Origin: Enhydrobacter aerosaccus
GTDB lineage: Bacteria; Pseudomonadota; Alphaproteobacteria; Reyranellales; Reyranellaceae
DNA: 34,789 bases
Assembly: GCF_900167455.1 (NCBI RefSeq)
Contig: NZ_FUWJ01000021.1
Span: forward strand, 1 to 34,789
Direction: 5' to 3'
Every line of letters begins with the position of its first letter. The first letter of the stretch is position 1. This document shows, piece by piece, positions 8,940 through 16,985 of the stretch. The translations under genes and the position numbers were made by a program. The notes under the pieces were generated by a model. It saw only the letters and a list, made by a program, of their open reading frames with translations. It searched no databases and had not been told where the DNA came from.

Positions 8940-9272
8940 ATGGGCTTGGATATGTCGTCATTTGGTGGGGCCGTGGCATCGGCTCGTAAAGACAAGGGAA
9001 TGAGCCAGAAGGAACTTGCGGCAAAGATCGTCAAGGAAGACGGTCAACCGATCACGCCCCAGTACCTCAACGACATCGAGCATGACCGACGCAGCCCGTC
9101 TTCTGATCATATGATCCGCCAGTTCATTAAAGTCCTCGAAATCAAGGAAGAGGGCGTACTCTACGGCCTTTCTGGTGTCTTGCCCGAGCAGGATCAGAAG
9201 CTGGTGCGTCGCGCCACTCCCGAAAAGGTCGATGCAGCTTACGTCGCCTTCCGCAAGGCTCTGAAGGAGTAG
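8940..9272 (+). CDS. XRE-family repressor paired with ImmA/IrrE peptidase
   Basis: A 110-residue protein with a classical HTH (SARKDKGMSQKELAAKIV, then a recognition-helix region PQYLNDIEHDRRSPSS) and a short C-terminal tail. It is followed six bases later by an ImmA/IrrE-type metallopeptidase gene. In known pairs of this type the peptidase inactivates the repressor upon a signal. Its own promoter and that of the ubiquitin-like operon share spaced TCCGC repeats, so it probably represses both. Start ATG 8940 follows a G-rich stretch (GCGGGGG) that can serve as ribosome binding site. Confidence 0.85.
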   Translation: MGLDMSSFGGAVASARKDKGMSQKELAAKIVKEDGQPITPQYLNDIEHDRRSPSSDHMIRQFIKVLEIKEEGVLYGLSGVLPEQDQKLVRRATPEKVDAAYVAFRKALKE

Positions 9273-9277
9273 AGCCG

Positions 9278-9985
9278 GTGAGGTCCGTTCCCGACGACAT
9301 GCATGGTTTCGGTGAACGTCCGCACTACGAGCCGCGCGAGCTCGACAACATCTTCGAGAAGATCGTCACCGATTTCCTGCGTAAGAAGTACGGCTATGTC
9401 GAATTTCCGATCTCGACTGGCGACCTTACAACCCTAATCGAGGTGTACGTCGCCGACTTGGACCAATACGCCGATCTCAGCGGCTACGGCACTAACGTCG
9501 AGGGGGCGACCGTCTTCGCCCGCTCGGGCAAGCCCAAGGTCCTAATCTCGGCGCTTGCCCACAAGTTCGAGAACCGCCTGCGTATCACCCTGGCACACGA
9601 GTTTGGCCACGTTCACCTGCACGCCTATCTCTTCGGCCTGCTCGACCGGCAGATGCAACTCGGCGCGAGCAAGCAGAACGCCAACGCCATCGCCTGCCGC
9701 AGCGACACGATCGTCTCGGCCCGCAAAGTCGACTGGCGCGAATGGCAGGCGGGTTACGCCTCCGGTGCTATGCTGATGCCGAAGTCCCATCTCCAGCGGG
9801 TCGTTGGCGAGGTTCAGCGACGGCAGGGAATCTTCGGCGCCGTCGCCGCCACAAGCCACAACGGTCAACTTCTCATCGAGTCCGTGGTGGAGAACTTCAC
9901 GGTCTCGCGCGATGCCGCGCGCGTCCGTCTCAGTGTCCTCAACTTTCTCGGCCAAGAAGCGGCCGCAAGCTCCCTGTTTTCCTAA
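9278..9985 (+). CDS. ImmA/IrrE-family metallopeptidase
   Basis: A 235-residue predicted zinc metallopeptidase. The active-site helix reads HEFGH at residues 107-111, and the downstream EWQAGYASGAMLMP matches the E-x-QA-x-x-A-x-x-LLMP signature of ImmA/IrrE proteins, giving the third zinc ligand. In ICEBs1 and deinococcal systems such enzymes cleave a partner XRE repressor to switch on downstream genes. Here the partner is the gene six bases upstream, and the downstream target is probably the Ubl-E2/E1 operon. GTG 9278 is used as start; an internal ATG at 9299 is possible. Confidence 0.88.
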   Translation: MRSVPDDMHGFGERPHYEPRELDNIFEKIVTDFLRKKYGYVEFPISTGDLTTLIEVYVADLDQYADLSGYGTNVEGATVFARSGKPKVLISALAHKFENRLRITLAHEFGHVHLHAYLFGLLDRQMQLGASKQNANAIACRSDTIVSARKVDWREWQAGYASGAMLMPKSHLQRVVGEVQRRQGIFGAVAATSHNGQLLIESVVENFTVSRDAARVRLSVLNFLGQEAAASSLFS

Positions 9986-10001
9986 GTTTTCCGGGAGGGG
10001 C

Positions 10002-10059
10002 TTGACGCTGGATTTCATGATCTCATATAATACGTCAATAAGCGAATCCGCATGTCCGC
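10002..10059 (+). promoter_or_regulatory. Strong promoter and operator-like repeats of the Ubl conjugation operon
   Basis: TTGACG (10002-10007) and a perfect TATAAT (10026-10031) are separated by 18 bp. Transcription would start near 10038, so the ATG at 10017 is upstream of the transcript and cannot be the start of the next gene. Two TCCGC copies at 10047 and 10055 are again 8 bp apart, and ATCCGC/GCGGAT (10046-10051 and 10057-10062) form an inverted repeat, just downstream of the predicted transcription start. This is a suitable place for a repressor. Confidence 0.7.
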
Positions 10060-10097
10060 GGATAAGCGGTCAACATCTCTACCAGACGGAGGCTCCT

Positions 10098-10781
10098 TTG
10101 GAGCGCAGCAACGACCATCGCCTCGGCGATCACCACCACGACGACCGCCATCATCAGTCGCACGATCACCACCACGAGTACCACCTGACCATCGACCACA
10201 AGCCTTTTAAGTGGTCGCGCCCGACCATCACCGGCGCCGAGATCAAGAAGCTGGTCGACGCCAAGCCGGAGTACGGCGTCTGGCGCGTCGTCGAGGGCCC
10301 CGGCGACGACGAGGAAATCGGTGATCAGCAGCCGGTCAACCTGAAGAAGCCGCAGCACAACGTCTTCATCACGGGCCCCAAGAAGTCGACCGAGGGGCAG
10401 GACTCGTTACTGCCCGCCCGCGACCGCGAGTACCTCGCCACCAAGAACATCACCTATCAGGAGACCACGTCCGGCGGGCAGCGCGGCGTGATCTTCCGGC
10501 AGTATCCTCTGCCGACCGGGCACTTCGACGCTGCCTACGCCGACATCCTCGTGATCCTGCCGCCCGGCTACCCCGATGCCCCACCCGACATGTTCCACCT
10601 CATCCCCTGGGTGCGGCTCGCGGTTCGCAACGGCTATCCCCGCGCCGCCGACCAGCCGGTCGTCTTCAACGGCCAGACTTGGCAGCGCTGGTCCCGCCAC
10701 AACAGCGAGTGGCGCCCCGGTGTCGACGGCATCTGGGCGATGCTCAAGCGAATCGACCACGCCCTGAAGGTTGCCGCGTGA
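10098..10781 (+). CDS. Ubiquitin-like (multiubiquitin-type) domain fused to a cysteine-free E2-like domain
   Basis: A 227-residue fusion. Residues 1-29 are His/Asp-rich (11 His). Residues about 28-95 resemble the Pfam Multi_ubiq domain (YHLTIDHKPFKW, ITGAEIKKLV). Residues about 105-227 resemble prokaryotic E2 family E (GQRGVIFRQYPLP, DILVILPPGYPDAPPDMFHL, WQRWSRHNSEWRPGVDGIW). TTG 10098 was chosen because GGAGG lies five bases upstream and the promoter at 10002-10031 excludes earlier starts. The protein contains no cysteine, so it cannot form a normal E2 thioester. This fits the reported bacterial Bub-type pathways, which use oxyester (Ser/Thr) intermediates; Ser in WSRH is a candidate. There is no separate Ubl gene in the operon. 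The stop overlaps the E1 start (GTGA). Confidence 0.82.
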   Translation: MERSNDHRLGDHHHDDRHHQSHDHHHEYHLTIDHKPFKWSRPTITGAEIKKLVDAKPEYGVWRVVEGPGDDEEIGDQQPVNLKKPQHNVFITGPKKSTEGQDSLLPARDREYLATKNITYQETTSGGQRGVIFRQYPLPTGHFDAAYADILVILPPGYPDAPPDMFHLIPWVRLAVRNGYPRAADQPVVFNGQTWQRWSRHNSEWRPGVDGIWAMLKRIDHALKVAA

Positions 10782-12193
10782 CCACCTACAGCGCCACATT
10801 CCAGGCGGCACACGCCGACGAGCTCCAGCGTCTCATCCTAAGGGACGACGGCTGCGAGCATGCCGCCTACATCCTGTTCAACAAGGCCAACATCAATATC
10901 GATCCCTGGGATCGGCAGGCGCACGTCAAATACCTATCCGCGAAGATCGTGCCGGTCCCTGACGAGCAGGTGCTCGAGGCGACGCCGAACCTTGTCTCCT
11001 GGCAGACTGCCTCGTTCATCCGTTCCCTGAAAGAGGCGGTGGCCAACGATCAGGTGCTGGCCATCATCCACAGCCACCCGGGCGGCCTGCGATCCTTTTC
11101 GCGCCAGGACGACACCAACGAGGCCGAGCTCGTGCAGCTCGCCCAGAACCGCAACGGGCCCGACACGCCCATGCTGTCCTTCATCATGACGGCCGACAAG
11201 ACGTTGACCGGCCGCATCTGGCTCAGCCGCCAGTACCACGCGCCCATGCGGCTCATCCGCACCATCGGCGAGTCCTTCCGGCTCCACTACGCCAGTCGTG
11301 GCTTCTCCTCGACCAGGCTGGCCTTCGATCGTCAGGCCCTCGCCTTTGGGAAGGCCCTCAACGAGGACCTGTCCAGGCTTCGCGTCGGCGTGGTCGGTTG
11401 CGGTGGTACCGGCAGTGCAGTTGCGATGTTGCTGCCGCGCGTCGGCATCGGCCACGTCGGCCTCATCGACAACGACATCGTTGACGTGACGAACCTCAAC
11501 CGGCTGCACGGCGCCCGTCAGGCCGACGCTGATGCCATGGCGCCCAAGGTGCAGGTCGTGGCGCGCGCGATCGCCGAACTCGGCCTCGGTACCCGCGTCG
11601 TCTACCGGGAGGCGTGGGTCGGCGACCCCGAATGCTATGATCTCCTCAAGTCCTGCGACATCATCTTCGGCTGCACCGACGACAACGAAGGCCGGCTGTT
11701 CCTTAGCCGTCTAGCATTGTTCTATCTTATCCCGGTCATTGACCTCGGCCTCGCCATCAAGGTCACCGACGCTGGTCCGCCCGCCATCGAGGCTCTCGAC
11801 GGCCGCGTAACGGTATTGACGCCGGGCAACGCGTGTCTGTCGTGCAGGGGCGTGGTCGAGGCCGCCCGGGCGGCGGAGGAGGCGATGCGCCGGACCACGC
11901 CCGCCCTCTATGAAAAGCGTAAAGCCGAGGCCTACGTCTTCGGCGAGGGCAATCCGAACCCAGTCGTCGTGACCTTCACCACCGAGCTCGCCACCATGGC
12001 CGTCAATGAGATGCTGCAAAGGTTCAACGGCTTTCGTGGCCCCCACGGCTTCCGCGCCAACCAGCTCAGGCGGTTCCACCTGATGATGGACGCCAAGCCC
12101 GGTGCCAGGGCGGCCGCCGGATGTGCCCTGTGCGATAGCGAAGGGTACTGGGGCAGGGGTGACATGAAGCCCTTTCTCGACAGGACCTCGTGA
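10778..12193 (+). CDS. JAMM deubiquitinase-like domain fused to ThiF/E1-like adenylyltransferase
   Basis: A 471-residue two-domain enzyme. The N-terminal JAB/JAMM metalloprotease has the full motif: H98, H100, S108, D111 (HSHPGG and SRQD). The C-terminal E1/ThiF domain has the nucleotide loop VGVVGCGGTGS (about 205-215), DNDIVDVTNLNRL, and two CxxC zinc pairs (C353/C356 and C449/C452). It would adenylate the Ubl C terminus, pass it to the E2, and perhaps trim or remove it. At the place where canonical E1 enzymes carry the catalytic cysteine (before the crossover helix, here NPVVVTFTTELA), there is no cysteine but several threonines. The GTG start overlaps the E2 stop, and the stop overlaps the next ATG. 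Confidence 0.88.
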   Translation: MTTYSATFQAAHADELQRLILRDDGCEHAAYILFNKANINIDPWDRQAHVKYLSAKIVPVPDEQVLEATPNLVSWQTASFIRSLKEAVANDQVLAIIHSHPGGLRSFSRQDDTNEAELVQLAQNRNGPDTPMLSFIMTADKTLTGRIWLSRQYHAPMRLIRTIGESFRLHYASRGFSSTRLAFDRQALAFGKALNEDLSRLRVGVVGCGGTGSAVAMLLPRVGIGHVGLIDNDIVDVTNLNRLHGARQADADAMAPKVQVVARAIAELGLGTRVVYREAWVGDPECYDLLKSCDIIFGCTDDNEGRLFLSRLALFYLIPVIDLGLAIKVTDAGPPAIEALDGRVTVLTPGNACLSCRGVVEAARAAEEAMRRTTPALYEKRKAEAYVFGEGNPNPVVVTFTTELATMAVNEMLQRFNGFRGPHGFRANQLRRFHLMMDAKPGARAAAGCALCDSEGYWGRGDMKPFLDRTS

Positions 12194-12624
12194 TGACCAT
12201 CGCCTCGCGCTTCAGCCGCACCTGCGCCACGCTCAGGCACAGCGCTGTCGACCTACTCCGCCGGAGCTTCGTTTGGTCGGGTCTTATCGAGCCTGTCCAG
12301 CTCAAGGCACGGCTTTCGCCTGAATATCCAGATCTCAAGACTCTGCCCGAGGAGACCGTCTACGTGGTCGGCGGCGCCGACTATCAGAAGTGGGCCTACA
12401 TGGTTTGCCCCTGCGGCTGCGGCGAGCGGATCATGCTGTCGCTCGCCAAGAACCGGCGCCCTCGATGGCAGGTCGAGATCGACTGGCTGGGCCGTCCGAC
12501 CATCAAGCCTTCGGTCTGGCAAACCGACGGCTGCTATAGCCACTTCTGGATCAAGAAGGGCGCTATCCAATGGACACGCGACACGGGCACGCCATACCGC
12601 GTGTGCGTAGCCAAGGAGGCGTAA
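12193..12624 (+). CDS. DUF6527 protein of the ubiquitin-like operon
   Basis: A 143-residue protein matching the DUF6527 pattern: a central CPCGCGERIMLSL motif with three cysteines, followed by WLGRPTIKPSVW and CYSHFWIKKGAIQW, a conserved C-terminal stretch. The family is found almost only beside bacterial Ubl/E1/E2/JAB genes; its reaction is not known to me. The Cys/His/Trp-rich core suggests metal binding or a peptidase or processing role. ATG 12193 overlaps the E1 stop by one base (TGATG), so the three genes are translationally coupled. Confidence 0.78.
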   Translation: MTIASRFSRTCATLRHSAVDLLRRSFVWSGLIEPVQLKARLSPEYPDLKTLPEETVYVVGGADYQKWAYMVCPCGCGERIMLSLAKNRRPRWQVEIDWLGRPTIKPSVWQTDGCYSHFWIKKGAIQWTRDTGTPYRVCVAKEA

Positions 12625-12975
12625 TGGGCGCTGATCATCAGAGAAGATTTGACGTAACAGAGAGCCTCGGGAAGGCCGACCAAATTCACCATCGCCATTG
12701 CTGCGCTACCAAGCGCCGGGCTTGGCTCATCGGGCCCATGATCTGGAAGCAGGACCCGTTGCTCCTCCGGAATGTTTTCAACGCAATTCACAGTAGCAAT
12801 ACCGCTACCGCCACAATCACGCCCTTCTTCGCTGGAAGCTATCCATAGCAATACCCGGGGAGGCAATGATGAACGATGATTTCACGCCGCACGCAGCTCG
12901 ACCAAAACGAGCGTTTGAGATTCCACAAGCTTAACTGCTTGACAAGATTAGCATTCGCTCGCCATACTAAGCAAC
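12625..12975. other. Intergenic region between the Ubl operon and the Argonaute operon
   Basis: About 350 bp without a credible gene; the open frame across 12570-12848 has no recognisable domain and starts inside the DUF6527 gene. The right end carries the promoter of the next operon. No convincing terminator hairpin with a T-tract was seen. Confidence 0.45.
12926..12968 (+). promoter_or_regulatory. Promoter of the Argonaute operon, giving a near-leaderless transcript
   Basis: TTGACA (12939-12944) and CATACT (12963-12968) are separated by 18 bp. The predicted transcription start is at about 12975, one base before the ATG of the XRE gene, so the mRNA may be leaderless. CAAGC (12926-12930) and GCTTG (12937-12941) form an inverted repeat overlapping the -35, a candidate operator for the XRE protein. 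Confidence 0.5.
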
Positions 12976-13320
12976 ATGACAGATCGGCTTGGCTCTTTTC
13001 TTGCGAAGGCTCGTTCCGCTACTGGCAAGAGCCTGCGCACGGTCGAGCGTGAGACCGGCATCTCGAATGCCTATTTGAGTCAGCTCGAGACCGGGAAGAT
13101 TAGGACGCCAGCGCCTCAGAACCTCCATCGGCTCGCCGAAGTCTATGGAGTTCCATATGGATTGCTTATGGAGCTTGCGGGCTTTCCGGTGCCTGGAGCA
13201 TCCGCAGCTGGTCCGACATCGGCGAGGGCAAACGCGCGGATTGGCCCGGTAACGGCCGACGAAGAAGAGGCGCTTATCGAGTACCTGCAGTTCATCCGCT
13301 CTCGAAAACGGGGGCGCTGA
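12976..13320 (+). CDS. XRE-family regulator, first gene of the Argonaute operon
   Basis: A 114-residue protein with an N-terminal HTH: FLAKARSATGKSLRTVERETG, then NAYLSQLETGKIRTPAPQNL. A short tail ends in EEALIEYLQFIRSRKRGR, a common C-terminal element of XRE repressors. Its stop and the nuclease start share a base (TGATG), so it is coupled to the nuclease and Argonaute. It is likely an autoregulator of this operon, and the inverted repeat over the promoter -35 is a plausible site. Confidence 0.82.
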   Translation: MTDRLGSFLAKARSATGKSLRTVERETGISNAYLSQLETGKIRTPAPQNLHRLAEVYGVPYGLLMELAGFPVPGASAAGPTSARANARIGPVTADEEEALIEYLQFIRSRKRGR

Positions 13321-14261
13321 TGCGATGGTCCTATTCGGCAGGCCGCAGCTTTCGCCAATGCCAACGGCAGTGGTTCTTCAAGAACATTGTCGCCAGCGCG
13401 CGGGCAAACCAACCGCTTCGTCGGCGTGCCTACCTCTTGTCAAAACTGCAAAGCTTGAGTGCCTGGCGCGGCAAAGTCGTCGATGACGTCATTTCGAAAA
13501 CGCTCATTCCCAGCCTCAACCGTCGTGACACTGTTACTCTCAAGACCGTTAAGCAGAAAGCCCGGTGTCTCTTCGACAGTCAACTCGCTTTCGCCCTTCG
13601 CCACCCCATCGACGATCCCGATCTACGAGTATCGCGAGAAGGCGAGGATTTCGCCCTGCTTCACGGCATGGAATATGGGCAGGCTCCAACCGCACAGGAC
13701 GTCGAACAAGCCTGGACGGAAGTCGAGCAGGCCTTGACCAATTTGTACAACATGTCCGCGGTACGCGAGGTCCTTAAATCCTCCGATTACGTAGTCTCGC
13801 AACGGGCATTGCAGTTCGAATTGATGGATGACGTGACGGCGTTGGCCTTCCCAGACGCCATTGCGTTCTCGCCAGCGCGCCCACCCCTCATCATCGACTG
13901 GAAGGTCCACGCCTTCGGCCAGAACGACGCCTGGCTCCAGCTCGCCATCTATGCCATCGCGCTCAGCCGCTCGAAGCGGCACGCCGACTTCCCAGAAAAC
14001 TTTTGCTGCGCTCCGAAGGACGTCGTGTTGCTGGAGGCCCAACTTCTCACCGGGTCTCTTCGTGAGCACGACCTCGGCGACGATGAGATCATCGAGGCCG
14101 AGGAATACATGATCAACTCGGCCTGTGAGATCACCTCTCTGACCGAAGGAAAGAAGTACGCGGAACTGTCCGCCGAGGACTTCCGAGTCGCTCATCACGC
14201 CGAGACCTGTCAGCGTTGCGCCTTCCGCACGATTTGTTGGGAGAAGCCACATGCCCAGTGA
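13320..14261 (+). CDS. Cas4/RecB-like PD-(D/E)XK nuclease, Argonaute-associated
   Basis: A 313-residue predicted DNA exonuclease of the RecB/Cas4 type. The catalytic core has D179 (FPDAIAF), D193 and K195 (IIDWK), and the downstream QLAIYA (Q-x-x-x-Y) motif. One cysteine near the N terminus (FRQCQRQWF) and CxxCx5C near the C terminus (ETCQRCAFRTICW) form the four-cysteine arrangement that holds an Fe-S cluster in Cas4 and AddB. The gene starts on the last base of the XRE stop and overlaps the Argonaute gene by 11 bp. It could process guides or degrade targets together with Argonaute. Confidence 0.85.
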   Translation: MRWSYSAGRSFRQCQRQWFFKNIVASARANQPLRRRAYLLSKLQSLSAWRGKVVDDVISKTLIPSLNRRDTVTLKTVKQKARCLFDSQLAFALRHPIDDPDLRVSREGEDFALLHGMEYGQAPTAQDVEQAWTEVEQALTNLYNMSAVREVLKSSDYVVSQRALQFELMDDVTALAFPDAIAFSPARPPLIIDWKVHAFGQNDAWLQLAIYAIALSRSKRHADFPENFCCAPKDVVLLEAQLLTGSLREHDLGDDEIIEAEEYMINSACEITSLTEGKKYAELSAEDFRVAHHAETCQRCAFRTICWEKPHAQ

Positions 14262-16620
14262 GACCAATTGCTTCAAGATTCATGGGCTTGATCAACTCGA
14301 AGCGGAATACCGACTTTACCAACTCGCCGGGTTGCACCACGACGGCGCAGAGTTCTTTGCAAACGTGCAGCGGGTCATCGATCGCCTCAGCAGGCAGATG
14401 AAAGCACCTGTCACCACGTTTGAACGCGATGGAAACACGTTCCTCCTGGCGCCGACTGGATATGCTGATCCTCCTGATCATATCACGTTGGTTGGGGCGG
14501 TCGCTGCGATCCGAAGAACGGAGGAGACGGTCAGGCTATCCTTTGTTGGTAACTCCCCCGAGTGGGACGCGGTTCGAATGCGCTTCCTGCAATTCGGGTT
14601 CCAGAATCCGCTCTGGAAAAGTCCGTCGTTGTGGCAACCCGGTGCAGGGCAGCCGTTCTTTTTCAAGCAGGCCGCTAAGGCGCTTGGTGCGCTTGAGCTT
14701 TTCGAGGGGTTCGCATTGCGCGTCATGCCTTATCCGGAAGGCGGATTCGGCGTCGTCGTCGACCTTCGGCGTAAGCTCGTTTCTCGCACGCCGTTGGCGG
14801 CGAAGATACGCCGCGATGAGGTAAATCGGCTCAAGGGTCGCTCCTGCGTGTACCGCATGGGCGATACCTGGTTTGAAGTATCCATCTCGGGACTTTGTGA
14901 TCAAAAAATTGGCGAACCCTCGATCCCCCTCAACGGGAAAGCCGTTAGCCTGATCAACTATCTCCACACGCAATCACCCAAGCCCGTACCTGGGTCTCTG
15001 GCCAATCTCTCCCCAGAGAGCCACGCCATTTTCTATCGGACGAGAGGCCCCGAACAACGCGCCGCGCCCGCAGCGCTTTGCCATCTCGTCGAAGACACCC
15101 ATGGAGAGATCGGCGCTCGGCACCAGCCCCTGACAACCATTGGGCCGGACGAGCGATCTCGAAAGATCCAAGAGATTGTCACGCGCTTCCTGCAGGCAAT
15201 CAAAGTTGCCGGCGCAACTTTGACGGTCTCAAGCGAACCGGCGCGCACCACAGGACGATCATTCAACCTACCAGCTCTCGGCTTTGGCAATGGCGCGAAG
15301 CTGTCGATGAATCCGAGCAACGGCTTCATACAGGGCATCCGCGAATATGCCCGCAGCCGCCTTGCTCTGCTGGACGACAGAAGGGCGGGGTTTTTCGAAC
15401 AATCGTCCCTGGCCCGGCAGCATTTTGTTGTGCCGAAGAGCATCTACAATAGCTCTGGCCCGCAGTTTCTCGCCGACCTCAAGGCGCAAATGGCGTCACT
15501 TTACCCCAACCCCGCGGGGTATGATCCTGAAGTCGTTGTCTATGACGACCTGACGGGATCGCGCAATTTTGTCGGCCAGTCTCGTGCAATCAAGGCGGCG
15601 CTAGAACAGGCGCGCGTTAGCCCGGGCTTCGCCCTTGTCATGGTGCACCGCTATGAGCGTCGTGTTCGCTCGGCTGATCAATTGGCCGCGTGGATTGTGA
15701 AGGATCTGAACAACAGGTTCCAGATTACGGCGTCGGTCATACATACCGATATGATCCGCCGCGGTTATGTCGCACGAACCCGCAACGGTGAGACTCACTA
15801 CGTGATCGACGAGAGCCAGCGGAAGCGTATGGCCGGCTATCTCCGCAACTTGGCGATCAACAAAGTCCTCCTGACTAATGGAAAATGGCCTTTTGTCATC
15901 GATACGCGGCTTCACGCCGATGTCGTCATCGGTATTGACGTCAAGAATAACACCGCAGCATTCACCTTGATCGGAGATGGCGGAAAGATCATCCGCTTTG
16001 CGACCAGTCCATCGCGACAGAAAGAGCAACTCCTCAAGAACCAAGTCTGTCAATATGTCGAAGACGTGATTCGTAAGGAGTGCGGCTCCTTGGCCGCCAC
16101 ACCGAAGCGAATTGTCATTCATCGCGACGGCCGCACGTGGCCCAGCGAGGTCGCCGGGATCATGGATGCTTGTGCGCATCTGGCGACTGACGGTTGCATT
16201 GACCCGCAGTGGCAGCTGACGATCGTGAATGTCTCGAAAACCGCAGCCGCGCCTCTGCGGATGTTCAGTGTACACCCCGCCCGCCTTGGCCAGGGTACAT
16301 CCGTGGAGAACCCGGTTGTAGGAAGCTGGATCGCAATCGGAAATGACGAGGGATTCGTATGCACCACAGGAAAGCCGTTCCGCTTCCCGGGCACAGCTAA
16401 TCCGCTACATATCCGGAGGGTACGAGGAGAGATGTCGATTCAGCACTGTCTCGAAGACGTCTTCGCGCTGAGCTGTCTGACTTGGGGCCAACCGGAAGGT
16501 GTCATGCGCCTGCCTATGTCGATCAAACTCTGCGATCGTAGTCTCTTCGACGAAGCTACCGACGTGAATGAGGACGAAGTCGCTTTCGGCAATGACAACA
16601 TGGCGGGGGGTACACGATGA
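14251..16620 (+). CDS. Long prokaryotic Argonaute with apparently intact DEDD catalytic tetrad
   Basis: A 789-residue pAgo; the length allows N, PAZ-like, MID and PIWI domains. The MID-PIWI junction reads RMAGYLRNLAINKVLLTNGKWPFVI, then DVVIGIDVKN. Candidate catalytic residues are D563 (GIDV), E592 (RQKEQL), D626 (IHRDG) and D762 (IKLCDR). The spacings of 29, 34 and 136 residues resemble those of active pAgos (TtAgo: 34, 34, 114). It therefore probably cleaves guided targets; guide type cannot be told from sequence. The start overlaps the nuclease end by 11 bp, and the stop overlaps the next gene (ATGA). Identity as pAgo is from motifs, and the N-terminal half is too divergent to subdivide by eye. 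Confidence 0.88.
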   Translation: MPSETNCFKIHGLDQLEAEYRLYQLAGLHHDGAEFFANVQRVIDRLSRQMKAPVTTFERDGNTFLLAPTGYADPPDHITLVGAVAAIRRTEETVRLSFVGNSPEWDAVRMRFLQFGFQNPLWKSPSLWQPGAGQPFFFKQAAKALGALELFEGFALRVMPYPEGGFGVVVDLRRKLVSRTPLAAKIRRDEVNRLKGRSCVYRMGDTWFEVSISGLCDQKIGEPSIPLNGKAVSLINYLHTQSPKPVPGSLANLSPESHAIFYRTRGPEQRAAPAALCHLVEDTHGEIGARHQPLTTIGPDERSRKIQEIVTRFLQAIKVAGATLTVSSEPARTTGRSFNLPALGFGNGAKLSMNPSNGFIQGIREYARSRLALLDDRRAGFFEQSSLARQHFVVPKSIYNSSGPQFLADLKAQMASLYPNPAGYDPEVVVYDDLTGSRNFVGQSRAIKAALEQARVSPGFALVMVHRYERRVRSADQLAAWIVKDLNNRFQITASVIHTDMIRRGYVARTRNGETHYVIDESQRKRMAGYLRNLAINKVLLTNGKWPFVIDTRLHADVVIGIDVKNNTAAFTLIGDGGKIIRFATSPSRQKEQLLKNQVCQYVEDVIRKECGSLAATPKRIVIHRDGRTWPSEVAGIMDACAHLATDGCIDPQWQLTIVNVSKTAAAPLRMFSVHPARLGQGTSVENPVVGSWIAIGNDEGFVCTTGKPFRFPGTANPLHIRRVRGEMSIQHCLEDVFALSCLTWGQPEGVMRLPMSIKLCDRSLFDEATDVNEDEVAFGNDNMAGGTR

Positions 16621-16985
16621 GCGACCTCAGCCTGCTCACTAGCATCTACGCAAATGTAGAGCATTTCGCATCGCTGATTGACACGGTGATCGAGCATGCG
16701 CGGACCAGTGCGACGCCCACGCCCGGAGACGCACAGAAGCGGCTCGGGCAATTGCTCGTTGATGCGGGCGACCAAGGGCAGGCATCACAGTCGTATGAAG
16801 CGCTTATGCTCGACAGTCTTCTGCGGGATCCGAGCGGCGAAACGCCTCTGGACCTACCGCAGCTCGGCTCGCGCCTCCTCGGCGGAGCTATTAGCTCCTC
16901 CGATCAGAAGCAATTGGAGATACTCGCCCAAGGGCTGGAACGAGAACGGTCGGCGGTCGCCGGCCGTCTTCGAGGACGCGGATGA
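16617..16985 (+). CDS. Small helical protein of unknown function in the Argonaute operon
   Basis: A 122-residue protein with no motif I recognise. It is predicted mainly alpha-helical, with two helical halves separated by a Gly/Pro/Leu region (SGETPLDLPQLGSRLLGG) and a charged C-terminal helix (EILAQGLERERSAVAGRL). The ATGA overlaps on both sides, with the Argonaute before and the metallopeptidase-like gene after, make a shared function and stoichiometric expression likely. It could be an adaptor or a regulator of the HELCH protein; that is inference only. Confidence 0.7.
   Translation: MSDLSLLTSIYANVEHFASLIDTVIEHARTSATPTPGDAQKRLGQLLVDAGDQGQASQSYEALMLDSLLRDPSGETPLDLPQLGSRLLGGAISSSDQKQLEILAQGLERERSAVAGRLRGRG

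Noticed and set aside
9804..10097. Earlier in-frame starts for the Ubl-E2 protein (9804, 10017)
   Set aside because: They overlap the ImmA gene or precede the TTGACG/TATAAT promoter start point; the TTG at 10098 has an ideal GGAGG.
12570..12848. 92-codon frame after the DUF6527 gene
   Set aside because: It starts within the DUF6527 gene in another frame and shows no family features.
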